A DNA stretch of 64,000 nt, from NCBI GenBank assembly GCA_035578175.1, contig JAQMRL010000002.1:97380748-97444747 (forward strand), written 5' to 3'. Shown piece after piece: positions 25,101 through 61,475 of this stretch. Source of the DNA: Catonia carolina. Lineage: Eukaryota; Arthropoda; Insecta; Hemiptera; Achilidae. Numbering within the stretch: position 1 is the first letter of the stretch; every line of letters starts with the position of its first letter. The notes beneath the pieces are model-generated. The model searched no databases and was not told the DNA's origin. It worked only from the letters and a program-made list of their open reading frames with translations. The position numbers and the translations under genes were made by a program.

Positions 25101-25913
25101 AATACAAACAAATATGTTAAATGGGGAAAGTTTGAAAACGAATGTTTTGTATCAGAGTAATAAAACAATCGTTTTCCCAGCATGCGTCACTCATTCATTA
25201 TACCTCACCCGTACCCTTCATCTCGCAACTACACGGAGCTTGGAACCGCACAATACTCACCATTTACTAACATCAAGGTTTATTTTCAGTGCACCATAAC
25301 AAAGAGTACCTACCAATAACCTTTAATTTAAAACTGCATGTAGTAACCAATAACATTAAATGAGTCTGTTATCAGCTGTTATGTGTATTTATAACTGCGT
25401 ATAAAAACTGATAACCTGCTCACCATTTACTAACTAGTTTAATTTAGTGTACAAACCATTAATGTGGCAGGGTGTGATGACGCCATAGTACATATTGTAC
25501 GTCATAGGTTTTGGTTATTGGTTATGATTGTCAGTTTCAAATTGTGTACATAATAAATATTTATTAATTAGTAATAAATGAAATTTGTAAATATAGCGTC
25601 ATTTTGGTTGTAAGCAGTTATACGGTAAATGAAGGTAAATAAAACGGCAAAATTGAAATTTATACGAGAAAGTGAGGTTATATCGGTAAATGACAAAAGG
25701 GCTCATATAACTAATTCTACAGTGGTTAGTAGTTAGTAGTTCATATTCGAATTCAGCATGCAAAAAATATTGATTTAATCAATTACTTGCAGTTAGAATA
25801 TTATACATTTGAAAGCATCTTTGTCATTAAATGATAAAGATGTATTACCTACCTGAAATATTTATTAAAGATATCCAAAATGTTACAATGATTAATACCA
25901 AACTGCTATGCAT
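6892..25913 (-). CDS. Serine protease SP-B (S1 family), complete seven-exon gene, non-trypsin specificity pocket
   Basis: Exons: 25913..25853, 20494..20358, 18384..18284, 15631..15490, 14036..13929, 12249..12097, 7107..6892. The coding sum is 918 bp, or 305 residues plus TAA, with all junction phases consistent. Residues 1-20 are a signal peptide. The propeptide ends at Arg51, before the unusual mature start VHGG (usually IVGG). The triad is His96 (TAAHC), Asp142 (HDIAV) and Ser237 (GDSGGP), all present, so an active peptidase is expected. The pocket reads GVDEGDSGG: Gly replaces Asp189 and Cys191 is absent. Cys220 is also absent ([17 protein letters not shown]), so both halves of one disulfide are lost together. 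Trp215 is Tyr and Gly226 is Ser. The last 12 residues are hydrophobic. Likely a secreted or membrane-tethered endopeptidase with altered specificity; the substrate is unknown. Introns are full of transposons but no exon is broken. Confidence 0.88.
7796..8013 (+). repeat. Dispersed repeat DR1, copy a (partial)
   Basis: Non-coding family with four copies here. Shared text includes CTAGTTCCAGGGCTA, TTATCACATGGTCAGCCA, AAAAGACACTAGTC, TTATCTCCTCTGA and AGCCAGACCC. This copy ends abruptly at the Jockey LINE. Confidence 0.75.
8014..11170 (+). mobile_element. Jockey-type LINE, decayed, split by a fold-back element
   Basis: Reading frames in order: endonuclease end (GGDFNA near 8026, then SSDHTPVIV near 8245), a linker, and RT motifs (ILDHQFG near 9170, AFDRVWH near 9300). 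After the 9346-10118 insertion come [12 protein letters not shown] near 10415 and a Jockey C-terminus ([12 protein letters not shown] near 11000). Many stops and frameshifts. Lies in SP-B intron 6. Confidence 0.8.
9346..10118. mobile_element. Fold-back element with ~320 bp inverted arms
   Basis: The left arm (9346-9675) and right arm (9785-10118) are near-perfect reverse complements, for example ACAAATTTCATGCG against CGCATGAAATTTGT. The spacer is about 110 bp. It interrupts the RT of the Jockey LINE right after the AFDRVWH motif. No coding capacity. Confidence 0.85.
11613..11725 (-). mobile_element. SINE body fragment
   Basis: Matches the 3' part of the local SINEs in reverse: TTTAACGTCGCATCAACTGC, GATGAAATGATTTTTTGTA. 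The tRNA head is missing. Confidence 0.5.
12097..12249 (-). CDS. SP-B exon 6: ends in the specificity loop
   Basis: This exon is 153 bp. It encodes [14 protein letters not shown], the Cys168 motif (QELCEK), the Cys182 motif (QVCVKGD) and ends AGVDE before the GDSGGP exon. The homologous SP-C exon ends KKDSCQ, so SP-B has lost Asp189 and Cys191. Donor is GAG|GTAATG. Confidence 0.87.
12990..13262 (+). mobile_element. LINE endonuclease N-terminal fragment
   Basis: Around 13000-13070 the text reads like the start of an APE-type endonuclease ([20 protein letters not shown]). The downstream frame (13034-13261) is basic and not recognisable. A LINE relic in SP-B intron 5. Confidence 0.45.
13632..13712 (-). 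mobile_element. tRNA-like SINE head
   Basis: Minus-strand B box (GGTTCAAATCC) with an A-box-like region (TGGCCTGTTTAACAGCC). Short and not a closed cloverleaf. Confidence 0.4.
13929..14036 (-). CDS. SP-B exon 5: SGWG region
   Basis: This exon is 108 bp. It encodes [16 protein letters not shown] and ends CFISGWGTT, with Cys136 and the conserved S1 SGWG motif. Acceptor is TTTTTCAG; donor is a consensus GTAAGT. Confidence 0.88.
14545..15310 (+). mobile_element. pogo/Tigger-type element, 5' fragment
   Basis: Begins with pogo-like terminal text (GGATAATTCGAATTTTTGG). From 15104 a frame starts [20 protein letters not shown], the N-terminal helix-turn-helix of CENP-B/Tigger transposases. After one frameshift it continues [20 protein letters not shown]. 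The catalytic part is absent. Lies in SP-B intron 4. Confidence 0.65.
15490..15631 (-). CDS. SP-B exon 4: catalytic aspartate
   Basis: This exon is 142 bp, with acceptor TTTTTACAG. It encodes [14 protein letters not shown] and ends LEHDIAVVK with the Asp102 equivalent. Donor is AAG|GTAATT. The single leading base completes the codon split from exon 3. Confidence 0.88.
15731..16118 (+). repeat. Dispersed repeat DR1, copy b
   Basis: About 390 bp and the longest copy. It starts GGGAGGTGGATGG and ends in CTTTTCGGCTGATGACC. Located in SP-B intron 4. Non-coding; no clear terminal repeats. Confidence 0.75.
16140..16435 (+). mobile_element. LINE 3' end (C-terminal tail of RT ORF)
   Basis: Near 16330-16400 a frame reads [20 protein letters not shown], a typical C-terminus of insect endonuclease-reverse transcriptase ORFs. 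The 3' end is GAAGAA/GATG-rich. Confidence 0.55.
17190..17530 (+). repeat. Dispersed repeat DR1, copy c
   Basis: Same family as copy b in the same SP-B intron. The 3' part contains CTGGTTCAAACCAGCC, which resembles a tRNA B box, so a SINE-like origin is possible. Confidence 0.75.
18284..18384 (-). CDS. SP-B exon 3: catalytic histidine
   Basis: This exon is 101 bp. It encodes VSLQ, then [19 protein letters not shown] with the His57 equivalent and the Cys42-Cys58 pair. Acceptor is TTATTGCAG; donor is AA|GTACGG in phase 2. Confidence 0.88.
18840..19135 (+). mobile_element. LINE 3' end with (AAT)n tail
   Basis: The frame 18866-19072 ([35 protein letters not shown]) resembles a LINE ORF2 C-terminus. 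It is followed by a short 3' UTR and (AAT)n at 19111-19133. Lies in SP-B intron 2. Confidence 0.5.
19136..20357. other. Intronic DNA of SP-B, nothing recognised
   Basis: Between the LINE tail and SP-B exon 2. AT-rich, with no domain-bearing frame. 19550-19760 is less AT-rich and may be an unrecognised repeat. Confidence 0.4.
20358..20494 (-). CDS. SP-B exon 2: propeptide and activation site
   Basis: This exon is 137 bp. It encodes [19 protein letters not shown], then [19 protein letters not shown]. The donor CAG|GTAAAT leaves phase 0, matching the next exon's VSLQ start. The second mature residue is His where S1 proteases usually have Val. Confidence 0.87.
20757..23133 (+). pseudogene. Harbinger transposase (DDE nuclease), nearly intact
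   Basis: The N-terminal exon reads [19 protein letters not shown], then after a T-run frameshift [19 protein letters not shown] to a GTAAGT donor near 21040. The second exon starts near 22250 ([11 protein letters not shown]), has one TAG stop near 22285, then is open 22381-23133 for 250 residues. The catalytic domain shows [24 protein letters not shown] and [20 protein letters not shown]: the DDE triad of this family. The nuclease part is undamaged, so the copy is young, but the stop and frameshift should block full-length protein. Confidence 0.88.
21223..23393 (-). pseudogene. MADF-domain partner gene of the Harbinger, frameshifted
   Basis: Exon 1 (about 23393..23213) reads [37 protein letters not shown] and ends at GTCA|GTAAGT. 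Exon 2 starts near 21879 ([20 protein letters not shown]). It shifts frame at an A-run near 21792-21800 and then runs open to 21223 ([19 protein letters not shown] and an acidic, Ser-rich C-terminus with [19 protein letters not shown]). MADF proteins in Harbinger elements bind DNA and help transposase reach the nucleus (family knowledge). A SINE sits in its intron. Confidence 0.8.
21889..22069 (+). mobile_element. tRNA-derived SINE with 9-bp target duplication
   Basis: Head GGCCGCGTTGGCGATGTTGG, B box GGGTTCGAATCCC, body ending CGGACGTTAAAC then poly(A). Flanked by GAAACAATA at 21880-21888 and 22070-22078. Inserted in the MADF intron. Confidence 0.88.
24098..24288 (+). mobile_element. tRNA-derived SINE with 11-bp target duplication
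   Basis: Head GCCGCCAACATTGGCGTAG, B box GGGTTCGAATACC. Flanked by AATATGGACCT at 24087-24097 and 24289-24299, splitting a Jockey LINE frame. Same family as 21889-22069. Confidence 0.88.
24751..25425 (+). repeat. Two ~95 bp direct repeats 580 bp apart
   Basis: Copies at 24751-24850 and 25331-25425 share AAAACTGCAT.TAGTAACCA, ATTTATAACTGCGTA.A and GATAACCT. Unclassified; near the SP-B promoter block. Confidence 0.6.
25853..25913 (-). CDS. SP-B exon 1: signal peptide
   Basis: The coding part is 61 bp: 20 codons plus one base. It starts [10 protein letters not shown] and ends INIS, with donor TCAG|GTAGGT. This is a typical short hydrophobic secretion signal. It aligns with the first exons of SP-A and SP-C. 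Confidence 0.8.
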
Positions 25914-26070
25914 CTGTTTAAAATATTCTTTCGGATTTTACAAATTGATACAGGTTTCCGTTAATTTTGTATAATTAGAACAAAAATAATTTTTTTAGAG
26001 AAGACTTGTTAGTGTTTGAAAAATAATTACATGTTTAGTAATTTTTTTACCCCACAAATTTTGTAGCCGA

Positions 26071-26087
26071 TAAACAAGGAACAGCTG
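26071..26087 (-). promoter_or_regulatory. SP-B upstream module: E-box plus forkhead-like site
   Basis: CAGCTG (26087..26082) is followed by TTGTTTA (26077..26071), with the same spacing as in SP-A. It lies in a conserved block (25745..26115) that includes exon 1. The downstream TATA is degenerate here. Confidence 0.5.
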
Positions 26088-26379
26088 ACTAAATCAGTCA
26101 AGCAATCATGCAATTTAATTTTGGAGAGTATTTTTTAAGTAGATAAATGGTTTTTTAAACTCTTTTTAGAGTAAAAATGAATACTAAAAAAATTTAATTC
26201 ATTTTTTGTACTTAAAATTTGTAAAAGAGTTTATAACAGATTGAATAGCGCACTAAAAAAGGGTATTAAAAAATAAAGGTAGACCGAAACAATACACAAA
26301 GTTTACAAGGTTTAGGCGATTTTTACCTGCGTGTATGCAGGTAAAATACTTTATTTTTCTCTATAAAAACCTTGGCGTG

Positions 26380-26710
26380 TATGAGTGTGAAACTTGAACG
26401 CTACAAGCCTGTACACACTAAGATTACAGAGTGCTAGATGAAAATGTTTAGGCTGGTGGCTGGCTCCATAAGACTGGCTTGAAGGACTATCGATATTACA
26501 GGTGAACTTCTTCAGCCTCTAAATGAAAAAGTTAGTGTACGAAGAGATGGTAGGAAGAGATGGACGTACAGCGTATGAATATAACGAGGATTTCCCATCT
26601 GGTTGAAAAATACACAGGAAGGTAGAAAATTGGAAAAACTGATGAAAACGTAGGAAGAACGAATTATAAGAGAGAATGACTTAATAGGCTGATGCATTAT
26701 TTTTGAGGAG
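26380..26710 (+). mobile_element. LINE C-terminal fragment (weak)
   Basis: A frame near 26395-26480 (HTKITEC, MKMFRLVAGSIRL) resembles the post-RT region of insect endonuclease-RT ORFs (EMKFLR.V.G). Heavily decayed. Confidence 0.35.
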
Positions 26711-28045
26711 AAAAAAAAAGAAGAAGGACGTTTAGATTTTGACTCGTGTAGTTGATTTCTTTAATATTTTATTACTATTCCATTCACTCATGTTTAATGA
26801 ACATTTACCATTTTATTGACTGTTATAGGCTACTGTAAAAGCCCTCATTCATTCACTCCCCTTACTCATCACTAATTCTCTAGTCACAGATCACCTGTAT
26901 AGATTTTAAATTCAACAAATTTGTATTTCGACCATTTGAAACTAAAGATTAAAAAGCGGTTGAATACACTAAAGGCAATATAGGCCATTATCATTTCGAT
27001 ACCTTCCCGAAAGCATAAGTGTAAGTAAAATGAAGCATTAGAATTTCGACCAGTTTCTCCTAAGGGTTCCAAACATGGTGACTACCCTAAATTGCATATT
27101 TTTTCTTTACCTACAAAAATCTAACATCCTGAAAATTGTTAACAGTATTGTTACTCTAAAAAAATCATACTGTAGGATGAAACCGGAAAATTAACACACC
27201 AGAACTGTTTTTTCATTCATTCCTCAGAGGCTAGCAATATTCAGCGCTGGTAAAAATGCACCTGAGTTATACGATTCGCAACTGAGTTATATACTTGGAC
27301 AATTCGAACTGGCACAATCAGCTTCGGTGTTAATCTAGTTCACTCTTCCCACTCTCCAAGCAATGACGGTACGGTCACAAAAGTATACAATCGCTGCTGT
27401 AATCTGCAACTCACGCACTGTCACTACGCTTTGATTTCACTGTTCTTATCAATAATCTGTCAATCAGAATGATGTGACTAATTTGTTCACATATATCATT
27501 TCCTGTTCATTATATTTATATATATTCGTCTGTTAAACACAATAGCGTCGGTCAAAAATATTTTTCAAGTAACGTTTTGTGAAGTTTATTCCTCGTTGAT
27601 TTAGGATCTGTTAGTTAACGGTAGATTTATGAGTAGAATTTATATCTTCTAAACAAACTATATAAAACTATAAACTTTATCACCTAACTCGTTCAGATAA
27701 GATAAATAAAAAACCAATTAGTCGACGGCATTCGCTTAATTGTAGTAGCGAAAGTATAAGCAGAAAAATTATTGCAATCTTGATAGGTATGATTTTATAG
27801 ATTATTAGGCTCATAATATGAGTATGCCATAATATAATGTATGCCACTTGTTTGAACATTACAATTTTAAGAAATATTAACTGTTACGATTTTTTAACGT
27901 TCCGCTAACGAACAAGTCATGCATTCTCTTAAGCACGGTAGGCTAATAATATTCTTTATTTCAAATCCAAATTGTTAGTAAACTTAAAAATAGTGAAATG
28001 CTGAGCTGTTGAAATTGTTGTGCAATGAAATTTGTTTTTTAGTTA

Positions 28046-28425
28046 AGCAGCCAACAGGCTGGTTTGAACCCATATAATCTTTTCTGAGTGAGACTAGTTG
28101 AGCTGGTTTACATGACCTTCTCACAGAGTTAGAATTCTAATAATTATCCGTATCAGAATGCCAGTCCCTCCTAAATCATCTGCTCTCCACCCTCCGAATG
28201 ACACTTTCACTTCATCCTCAACATGTTCCGATTATAAAATGAAATTCATGACTCTCAGAAGAGATAACTCTGACTAGTGTCACTTAAACCTCTACTTCTT
28301 CTTTTCTTAAATGCTTCAGCCATATAATTGGCAGACCACGTGATAAAAACAGACCTTATTTTTTAAGTCCGGAACTAGCAAATTGAGTGGAAAAAATGTT
28401 TAACACGCCACCTTTTTATTACGAG
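28046..28425 (-). repeat. Dispersed repeat DR1, copy d (inverted)
   Basis: Reverse-oriented copy inside the Tigger-like element. Matches include AGAGATAACTCTGACTAGTG and GGCTGGTTTGAACCC on the plus strand. Confidence 0.75.
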
Positions 28426-28993
28426 CAAAATTAATTTTATGCATGTTTAAATAGCCTACAGAAAAGAATTAAATTTTTAGTAAAGCCAGAAAATCGTTGG
28501 TACTGCAAAATAGTAATCATGTTATAAATTGGAATTAATCAGATATATTTTCTTATCCGGTTTGATACTAACTGTGATCCGTCTCCAGATATTTTGAATT
28601 AGAAATTTCAGTTGCCTCCTACGTATCGTAATTTTTTATTTAAAGTTATAAAAAGTCATTCCCTTAAAAATATGATTCCTTACTGGCCTAAAATTGGGTT
28701 ACTTAAATCGAACAACGCGGAAAAAGGACTCATCTTCTTTTTCTTTTCTCCTTATTCTCGGTTTTGAAAGAACATTCATGATTTAAAAAACCTGTGTAAA
28801 TATTCTGCGGTAACAGAAAACAACTTTAATTTTGTTACGTACCCGAAAGATCTCTACAATGGGGTACTACATAATTGGCAAGTGATACCAACCTAGAAAT
28901 TATAAATCTCGAGTAGAATGTATGTTCTCATATGTTCTGTCCTAACGTTAACTAGAGGTTGACATTGGGTGGACCTTATGTCAAAATCTCACT

Positions 28994-29240
28994 CGACGTG
29001 ACGCCCAGTAAGAGTACGGGCCAATCAGAAAGCAGCATCCTGACGAATGACGTAACGCTGAAGACACTATCTGATTGGTTGATTTCGGTCTGACGTAGTA
29101 AGTAATATAACCTCTCTGACTGGACAATTTTAACCATTCAAAATGACGCAAAAGAAGACATCTGATTGGTTAGAATTCGGCTTTTTCATTGGCCGAAAAT
29201 ACGAGACTCTGGTTGGCCTGAGCCGTTGACGTAACACGTG
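28994..29240. promoter_or_regulatory. Cluster of CCAAT (NF-Y) and TGACG (CRE/ATF-like) sites
   Basis: Three CTGATTGG or reverse sites (29021-29028, 29071-29078, 29162-29169), another ATTGG at 29188-29192, and TGACG motifs near 28999, 29041, 29049 (TGACGTAA), 29090, 29143 and 29225 (TGACGTAA). The density suggests a promoter, probably of the transposon ORF that starts at 29390. Confidence 0.45.
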
Positions 29241-29389
29241 CATCACACTTAACTTGGCCCGCCTTACTTACGCAACCCTAATAATTCATTTGTTGAATAC
29301 CAGTTATATTTGATTTATATTCAGGCCAATTCGTTTAGTTAGTTGCGTGGCGAGTCGCAGCTGAAAATGTAGATTTCACGACAATTTCA

Positions 29390-29587
29390 ATGTTGAAAAT
29401 TAGCAAAGAAAAGTTCGCAGATGTTTCAGTCGAGAATTGGAAAAATCGTTGTGATCATATTTCGAAAAACGAAAATGAGTATCGGAAGTTGCAAGGGTCT
29501 CTTGAAAACGCAATTTAACATTTCGTCATCAATTTAGAAGACGACAGTTCGGACTCCTCAGAAGATGGCGATGAAAATACGGAATAG
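29390..29587 (+). pseudogene. C-terminal piece of a Jerky/Tigger-like transposase, or a short acidic-tail protein
   Basis: From ATG at 29390 the frame gives MLKISKEKFADVSVENWKNR, then CDHISKNENEY and ends at TAA 29516. The same frame continues HFVINLEDDSSDSSEDGDEN to TAG at 29587. The W..xC.H...E..Y pattern and acidic Ser-rich tail resemble the end of Jerky/Tigger proteins. One in-frame stop. Confidence 0.5.
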
Positions 29588-30504
29588 AGTGTAGTGCAGT
29601 TTAACATAAAATATAAAGATTAAAAGTTCAGTGTCGTAAAAACTTAAGCCGTATGTTTACAAATATTTAGTGCAAAGAAGAAGCAGCAAACGTTGTTCAG
29701 TTGTTTGTGCTTGTACTATTATATTTTTTTAAATTTTTATTATATTTACTGGGACAAATTAAACACATATTTTTAAAATATGATATTATATGCATGTTTG
29801 TACACTGAAATAACGTTGTAGGCATTTGCGTAGGCCTACATTGAAATTTGTAGGTCTTGTTGAATGAATAGGTTATGGATATACTTTATGCGGAATTGTG
29901 TGTACACGTAGAGCAAGAGTTGTGCCAGTTCGAATTGTCCACAGTATAATAAATAATCCTATCGGAGTTAAAATAAAATTCGCGGAGTTAATTTTTTATA
30001 AATTTCAATTTAAGTACCTAAATTAGAAAAATTTTGCCGCTCCTCTGAATCAGAAAATGAATAAACACTCCATTGTGTGAAAAATATAATACTTAGAAAA
30101 GTTGACAAATTTGATATGTTTGGCTCCGCCATTTTGGATTAGGAAATCAGAGAGGGGTTTAAGTTACACCATTTTTCTCTTCTAAAAGAGCTTCACTAAA
30201 TAGGGATCGCTATTTAAAATGTTTGACTTTCACCCGCCACCCCTTCTCCAAAAAAAGGGAAAATGTGATTAAAACTTCCAAAAGCTAGAGAAAATTGTTT
30301 AGCAAAAGTTCCTGAAAGTTTGGATGTATACCCGTTGGAGGTTTAAAATTATAAAGAGGTACAGAACTTTTGCATCACTCTGTATATTATTATTTATGAA
30401 ACACACAAAAATGTTACGTTTTTTAAACACATTGTAAAATTTTAAATCACTTTTTATACAACCTATACTAATTTAAAATAGTTATGAACTATTTATCTGC
30501 AACC

Positions 30505-31400
30505 TCCCATCAGAATTCCAATGAATTTGAAAGTCTACCTAGAGGGAAATAATTGAGGTCGCGACCAAACTTATACGTCCTTCTCCCTCTCATCGTAGTT
30601 TAGATCACTAGATCGCGCAGAATTGTAAACAGGAAGCTCCCGAATTTGATTCCCACCAAGATCTGGTAAACTATACACAACAACCCCGTTGATCAGAACT
30701 GGTTGGAACCAAAACATGTTTGGATTTCGAAATGTTCCGATTATCCCAAAAATGCGAATAATAGTAAAAAAATTCAAAAATCCAAAAATTAAGTTTAATA
30801 TTTCATACGTATTATCGGGATAGTGCTGGTTGTGAAAATTCAGACAAAGTTGACGCGAACGAGTGATCTTCATCACGACAACGCCCCGCACACACGGCCT
30901 TACGATTGAACCGTTATTTGGCTTCTCATGGGTGGTCTGTCGATCCCCATCCTCTGTATTCACCAGACCTAACCCCATGCGATTTTTTTCTATTCCCGAG
31001 AATAAAGAAAAATCTAAAAAAGGAGCGTTTTGATGATGTGGAGGTAATAAAAACACCTTCACAAAGGGCTCTGAACAACATCAAAGTTGAAAAGTTCTAG
31101 AGGTGCTTCAAACTGTAGAGAAAAATACTTGAGAAGTGCATAGCATCTCATGGAGAGTACTTTGAAGGTGACTGAAAGAGTCAAAATAAATTTTGTTATA
31201 ACAAAAATCCAGTTTTTTGGGTCCCCCTCGTACATAACAGGCTTGTTAAAAAAGTTAAAAATCAGTTCGGATTAACCAAATTTTCGGATTAGCGAAGTTG
31301 TTGTGTACTTTAAAACCCTCCGCTACTCTTTCTTAATCCACTATGATCGCCGAGTAGTTCATGTAAATTAAAAACTACTAAGAAAATGAATTGTAAACTT
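30505..31400 (+). repeat. Duplicated 3'-flank block (copy 2), split by a mariner fragment
   Basis: The tRNA-like head is at 30585-30665 (CATCGTAGTTTAGATCAC, CGAATTTGATTCCCACC). The matching distal part (CTATGATCGCCGAGTAG) is near 31345. It sits just downstream of SP-C, as copy 1 does for SP-B. Confidence 0.55.
30860..31240 (+). mobile_element. mariner 3' fragment
   Basis: Reads HHDNAPHTR near 30870 (second catalytic Asp), then SVDPHPLYSPDLTPCDFFLF (third Asp) and NLKKERFDDVEVIK. The tail near 31215 (GGGTCCCCCTCGTA) resembles a mariner end. 5' truncated. Confidence 0.75.
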
Positions 31401-31561
31401 TATGGTTTTTAACTTATGTAATTTTTCTTAGTTATGTATCCCAGGGAATTAAACTCAGTTGCTGAGAAGATTCCTTCAAATATTCAATTCATTCATGGCT
31501 GTAACTATATGCCATGGAAGGTCTAGCGACCAGTTATTATACACTCCGAGAAAAATAAAAA

Positions 31562-59145
<27,584 letters not shown>

Positions 59146-59321
59146 TCTGTTTCAAATATTGTTCTCTTTTTCCACAAACTGTAGATTTTCTTCATTTTGT
59201 ATAATTAAAAAATAATTAAAAATAGAACAAAAATAAAATTTTATTGAAGAACACTTTAGTCATTTAAAATATTTGATTTTACTGGTCTCGAATTAAAAAG
59301 AAATAAGATGTTTTTAGCCCA

Positions 59322-59354
59322 TATTTATAGTTGTACATAAACAACAAACAGCTG
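59322..59354 (-). promoter_or_regulatory. SP-C upstream module: E-box, forkhead-like site, TATA-like
   Basis: CAGCTG (59354..59349), then TTGTTTA (59344..59338), then TATAAATA (59329..59322). The conserved upstream block is 58985..59395. The module is nearly identical to that of SP-A. Confidence 0.5.
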
Positions 59355-59411
59355 ACTGTATCATTCATGCAATCAGTGACAATTTGACTTAGAATGTAAT
59401 ACCGCCTTCAA

Positions 59412-59415
<4 letters not shown>

Positions 59416-59454
<39 letters not shown>

Positions 59455-59462
59455 GTTGTTGT
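59416..59462 (+). repeat. (ATT)n/(GTT)n microsatellite
   Basis: About twelve ATT units then GTT, just upstream of the SP-C promoter block. Confidence 0.9.
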
Positions 59463-60282
59463 ATTGTGATATTGTATTTGTGATAACCTGAAGTAGGTTA
59501 CAGAATTTAATAGAGTTTTACTGAGGGGTATTTTTTGATAATATTATAAAATTTTATAAACACATTGATAAAGTTTTTAACAAAGTTAAAAGAATTTGCT
59601 GATGTACGTAAGTGATAAATTCATATGTTAGTAAACAGGTATTAAAAATTGTTTATAAAATCACTATAAGAATAAACACTAACATGTGTGGGGGGAACTA
59701 GCTTTTCAACTTGAAAAAACTTACAAATATGCAAAAAACGGTTCTGAAATTAATCGCAAAAGATAGAGATTATAACCAGCCTAATTTAATGAAAATTGGT
59801 GATACATTAAGTTCGAAGAATTTTTACTTTCTCTTACCTATATGAATATATAGGAAGGAAAGTGTTGTTTTCATTTTGATTTTTTGAAATCGAGTTTTCA
59901 CCGGATCTACATGTTTACAGAACCCCCTGAACCCAAAAAACATGTTTTTAGCGATTGGTCTCTGTGTGTGTGTGAACAGAATATCTCAAGAACGAAACAT
60001 CGTACGAAGTTGAAACTTGAAACTTAAATTAAATACCACTAGAGGACCCAACACGAATATTTTCATCAAAATCGGTCAACTGGAAGTAGTAGTTCATTCG
60101 TGTCATTTTTCACTTTTTTGAGATTTTTTCAAAAATGGCTCCTACGAATTTTTTTAAAATTGCCTCACTACATTTTTATGCAAGATAGGGTAGATGCCAC
60201 ATCAGCTGAAATTCTTGGGGAGGTTGTTTTCTCGTAAAAAAAATTGTTTTTTTTAAGATTTTGACTTAAATATGCATTTTAG

Positions 60283-60835
60283 CACAGAAATGTATATAAA
60301 AAGTTGTAGAGAATTTTAAATCCTATAACTTTTATTTCAAACATTTTTTTGTATAATGCTTAGTTTAGTGGTAATTAGCGATTTTCTGTTTTTTCTCACA
60401 AAATTGTGTAAAAAAATCCATTTTTTAAGATTTCAGTTTTAGCATGAATTTTGCGACAAAAGTGCATAATCAAATCTATTGGAAATTAAAAGATCTACTA
60501 TTGTTACTTAAAGCATTTTTCTGTACAGAGCCTAGTTTAGCGTGAAAAAGTGATTTTCCATATTTTTAAGCCAAACTGACTAACTGACAAAAGTGCATAA
60601 TCAAATTTATAGGAAATAAAAAGATCTCCTATTTTTATTTAGAGCATTTTTCTGTACAAAGCCTAGTTTAGCGTGAAAAAGTGATTTTCCAAATTTTTAA
60701 GCCGAACTGACAAAAGTGCATAATCAAATTTATAGGAAATTAAAATATCTACTATTTTTTTTAGAGCATTTTTCTGTACAGAGCCTAGTTTAGCGTGAAA
60801 AAGTGATTTTCAAGCCACACTGAAATTGATTTTCA
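60283..60835 (+). repeat. Minisatellite of ~115-130 bp units
   Basis: Three clear units (60454, 60587, 60710 onward) share ACAAAAGTGCATAATCAAAT, AGCATTTTTCTGTAC and GCCTAGTTTAGCGTGAAAAA. A diverged fourth unit lies upstream (60283-60411). The array ends just before the solo LTR. Confidence 0.8.
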
Positions 60836-60851
60836 TTTTCCGTCTTTCACT

Positions 60852-61475
60852 TGTCACCGCCACCCCTTCTAATTAATCATTTACTGTGTTACCGGCCTTC
60901 AATAGTTCTCCCGGCCTTTGTCGGCGCAGCAGGCCCTTTGGCAGCGTACCGACAAACCTTTCGGCTGCGCACCGACAGAGGCCTTTGTCATCAAAGCCGA
61001 GCCAGTAGCTGCTCTCTACCACAGCGCTCTCGGCAATTACATAAAGAGCGCTACACTGAGCCGAGAGATTCAATTCCACCAGTCTACAGCACCGACGAGA
61101 TATCCACCACGGCACACGGCTACAGGACTCCAGCGAAGATTAATCGAGGACCCCGCAAAAGAGAAGATAATGCTTCTGCTTGCCGACCTGTCATCGTAAG
61201 CCATCGACCGTCATCGCCCGCTGATGCGAGGGATGCCCACAGCGGTCCCTCGACCAAGCCTTACGCCCACTGGACCCGACGAAGCAGCCATCAATGCACT
61301 ACTGCGAGGGAAGAAGATGATGTCTCCGCTGGAAGACGACACGCCGTGTCGCCCAGCCTCCGACTGCCACGACGACTATGACCGACGCTTCTCCAAGACG
61401 ACCACTGCTTAAACGGCCCTTTTCAGGGCCACCAAACAGAAAAGGTTTGCCACTTAATGTCCCCATCCGGTGACA
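60852..61475 (+). mobile_element. Solo LTR with histone-type stem-loop (copy 2)
   Basis: TGTCACCG at the left and CGGTGACA at the right; CACT flanks at 60848-60851 and 61476-61479. It shares with copy 1 the first ~220 bp (ACCGACAAACCTTTCGGCTG) and the last ~65 bp. TATA-like TACATAAAG at 61038. The stem-loop is at 61415-61430 and I see no AATAAA between promoter and end. A 62-codon frame (61224-61412) stops two bases before the stem-loop; no homologous frame exists in copy 1, so it is probably chance. Confidence 0.85.
61415..61430 (+). other. Histone-type 3' stem-loop in LTR copy 2
   Basis: GGCCCTTTTCAGGGCC: a perfect 5-bp stem plus hexaloop fitting GGYYYUUHUHARRRCC. It is followed by ACCA and AGAAAAGG (purine-rich, like the U7-binding element), and sits about 45 bp before the LTR end. 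Confidence 0.75.

Larger units (their letters stand above)
27294..29944 (+). mobile_element. Tigger/Jerky-like DNA transposon remnant with perfect inverted ends
   Basis: GGACAATTCGAACTGGCAC at 27297-27315 is mirrored exactly near the right end at about 29920-29939. TA flanks both sides. The 3' part of a transposase-like ORF lies just inside the right end (29390-29587). Most of the transposase is missing. It sits between SP-C and SP-B and contains DR1 copy d. Confidence 0.7.

Noticed and set aside
61224..61412. 62-codon frame ending just before the LTR stem-loop, like a mini-histone gene
   Set aside because: The product resembles no histone, and copy 1 has no homologous frame. The position of the stop is suggestive but unsupported.
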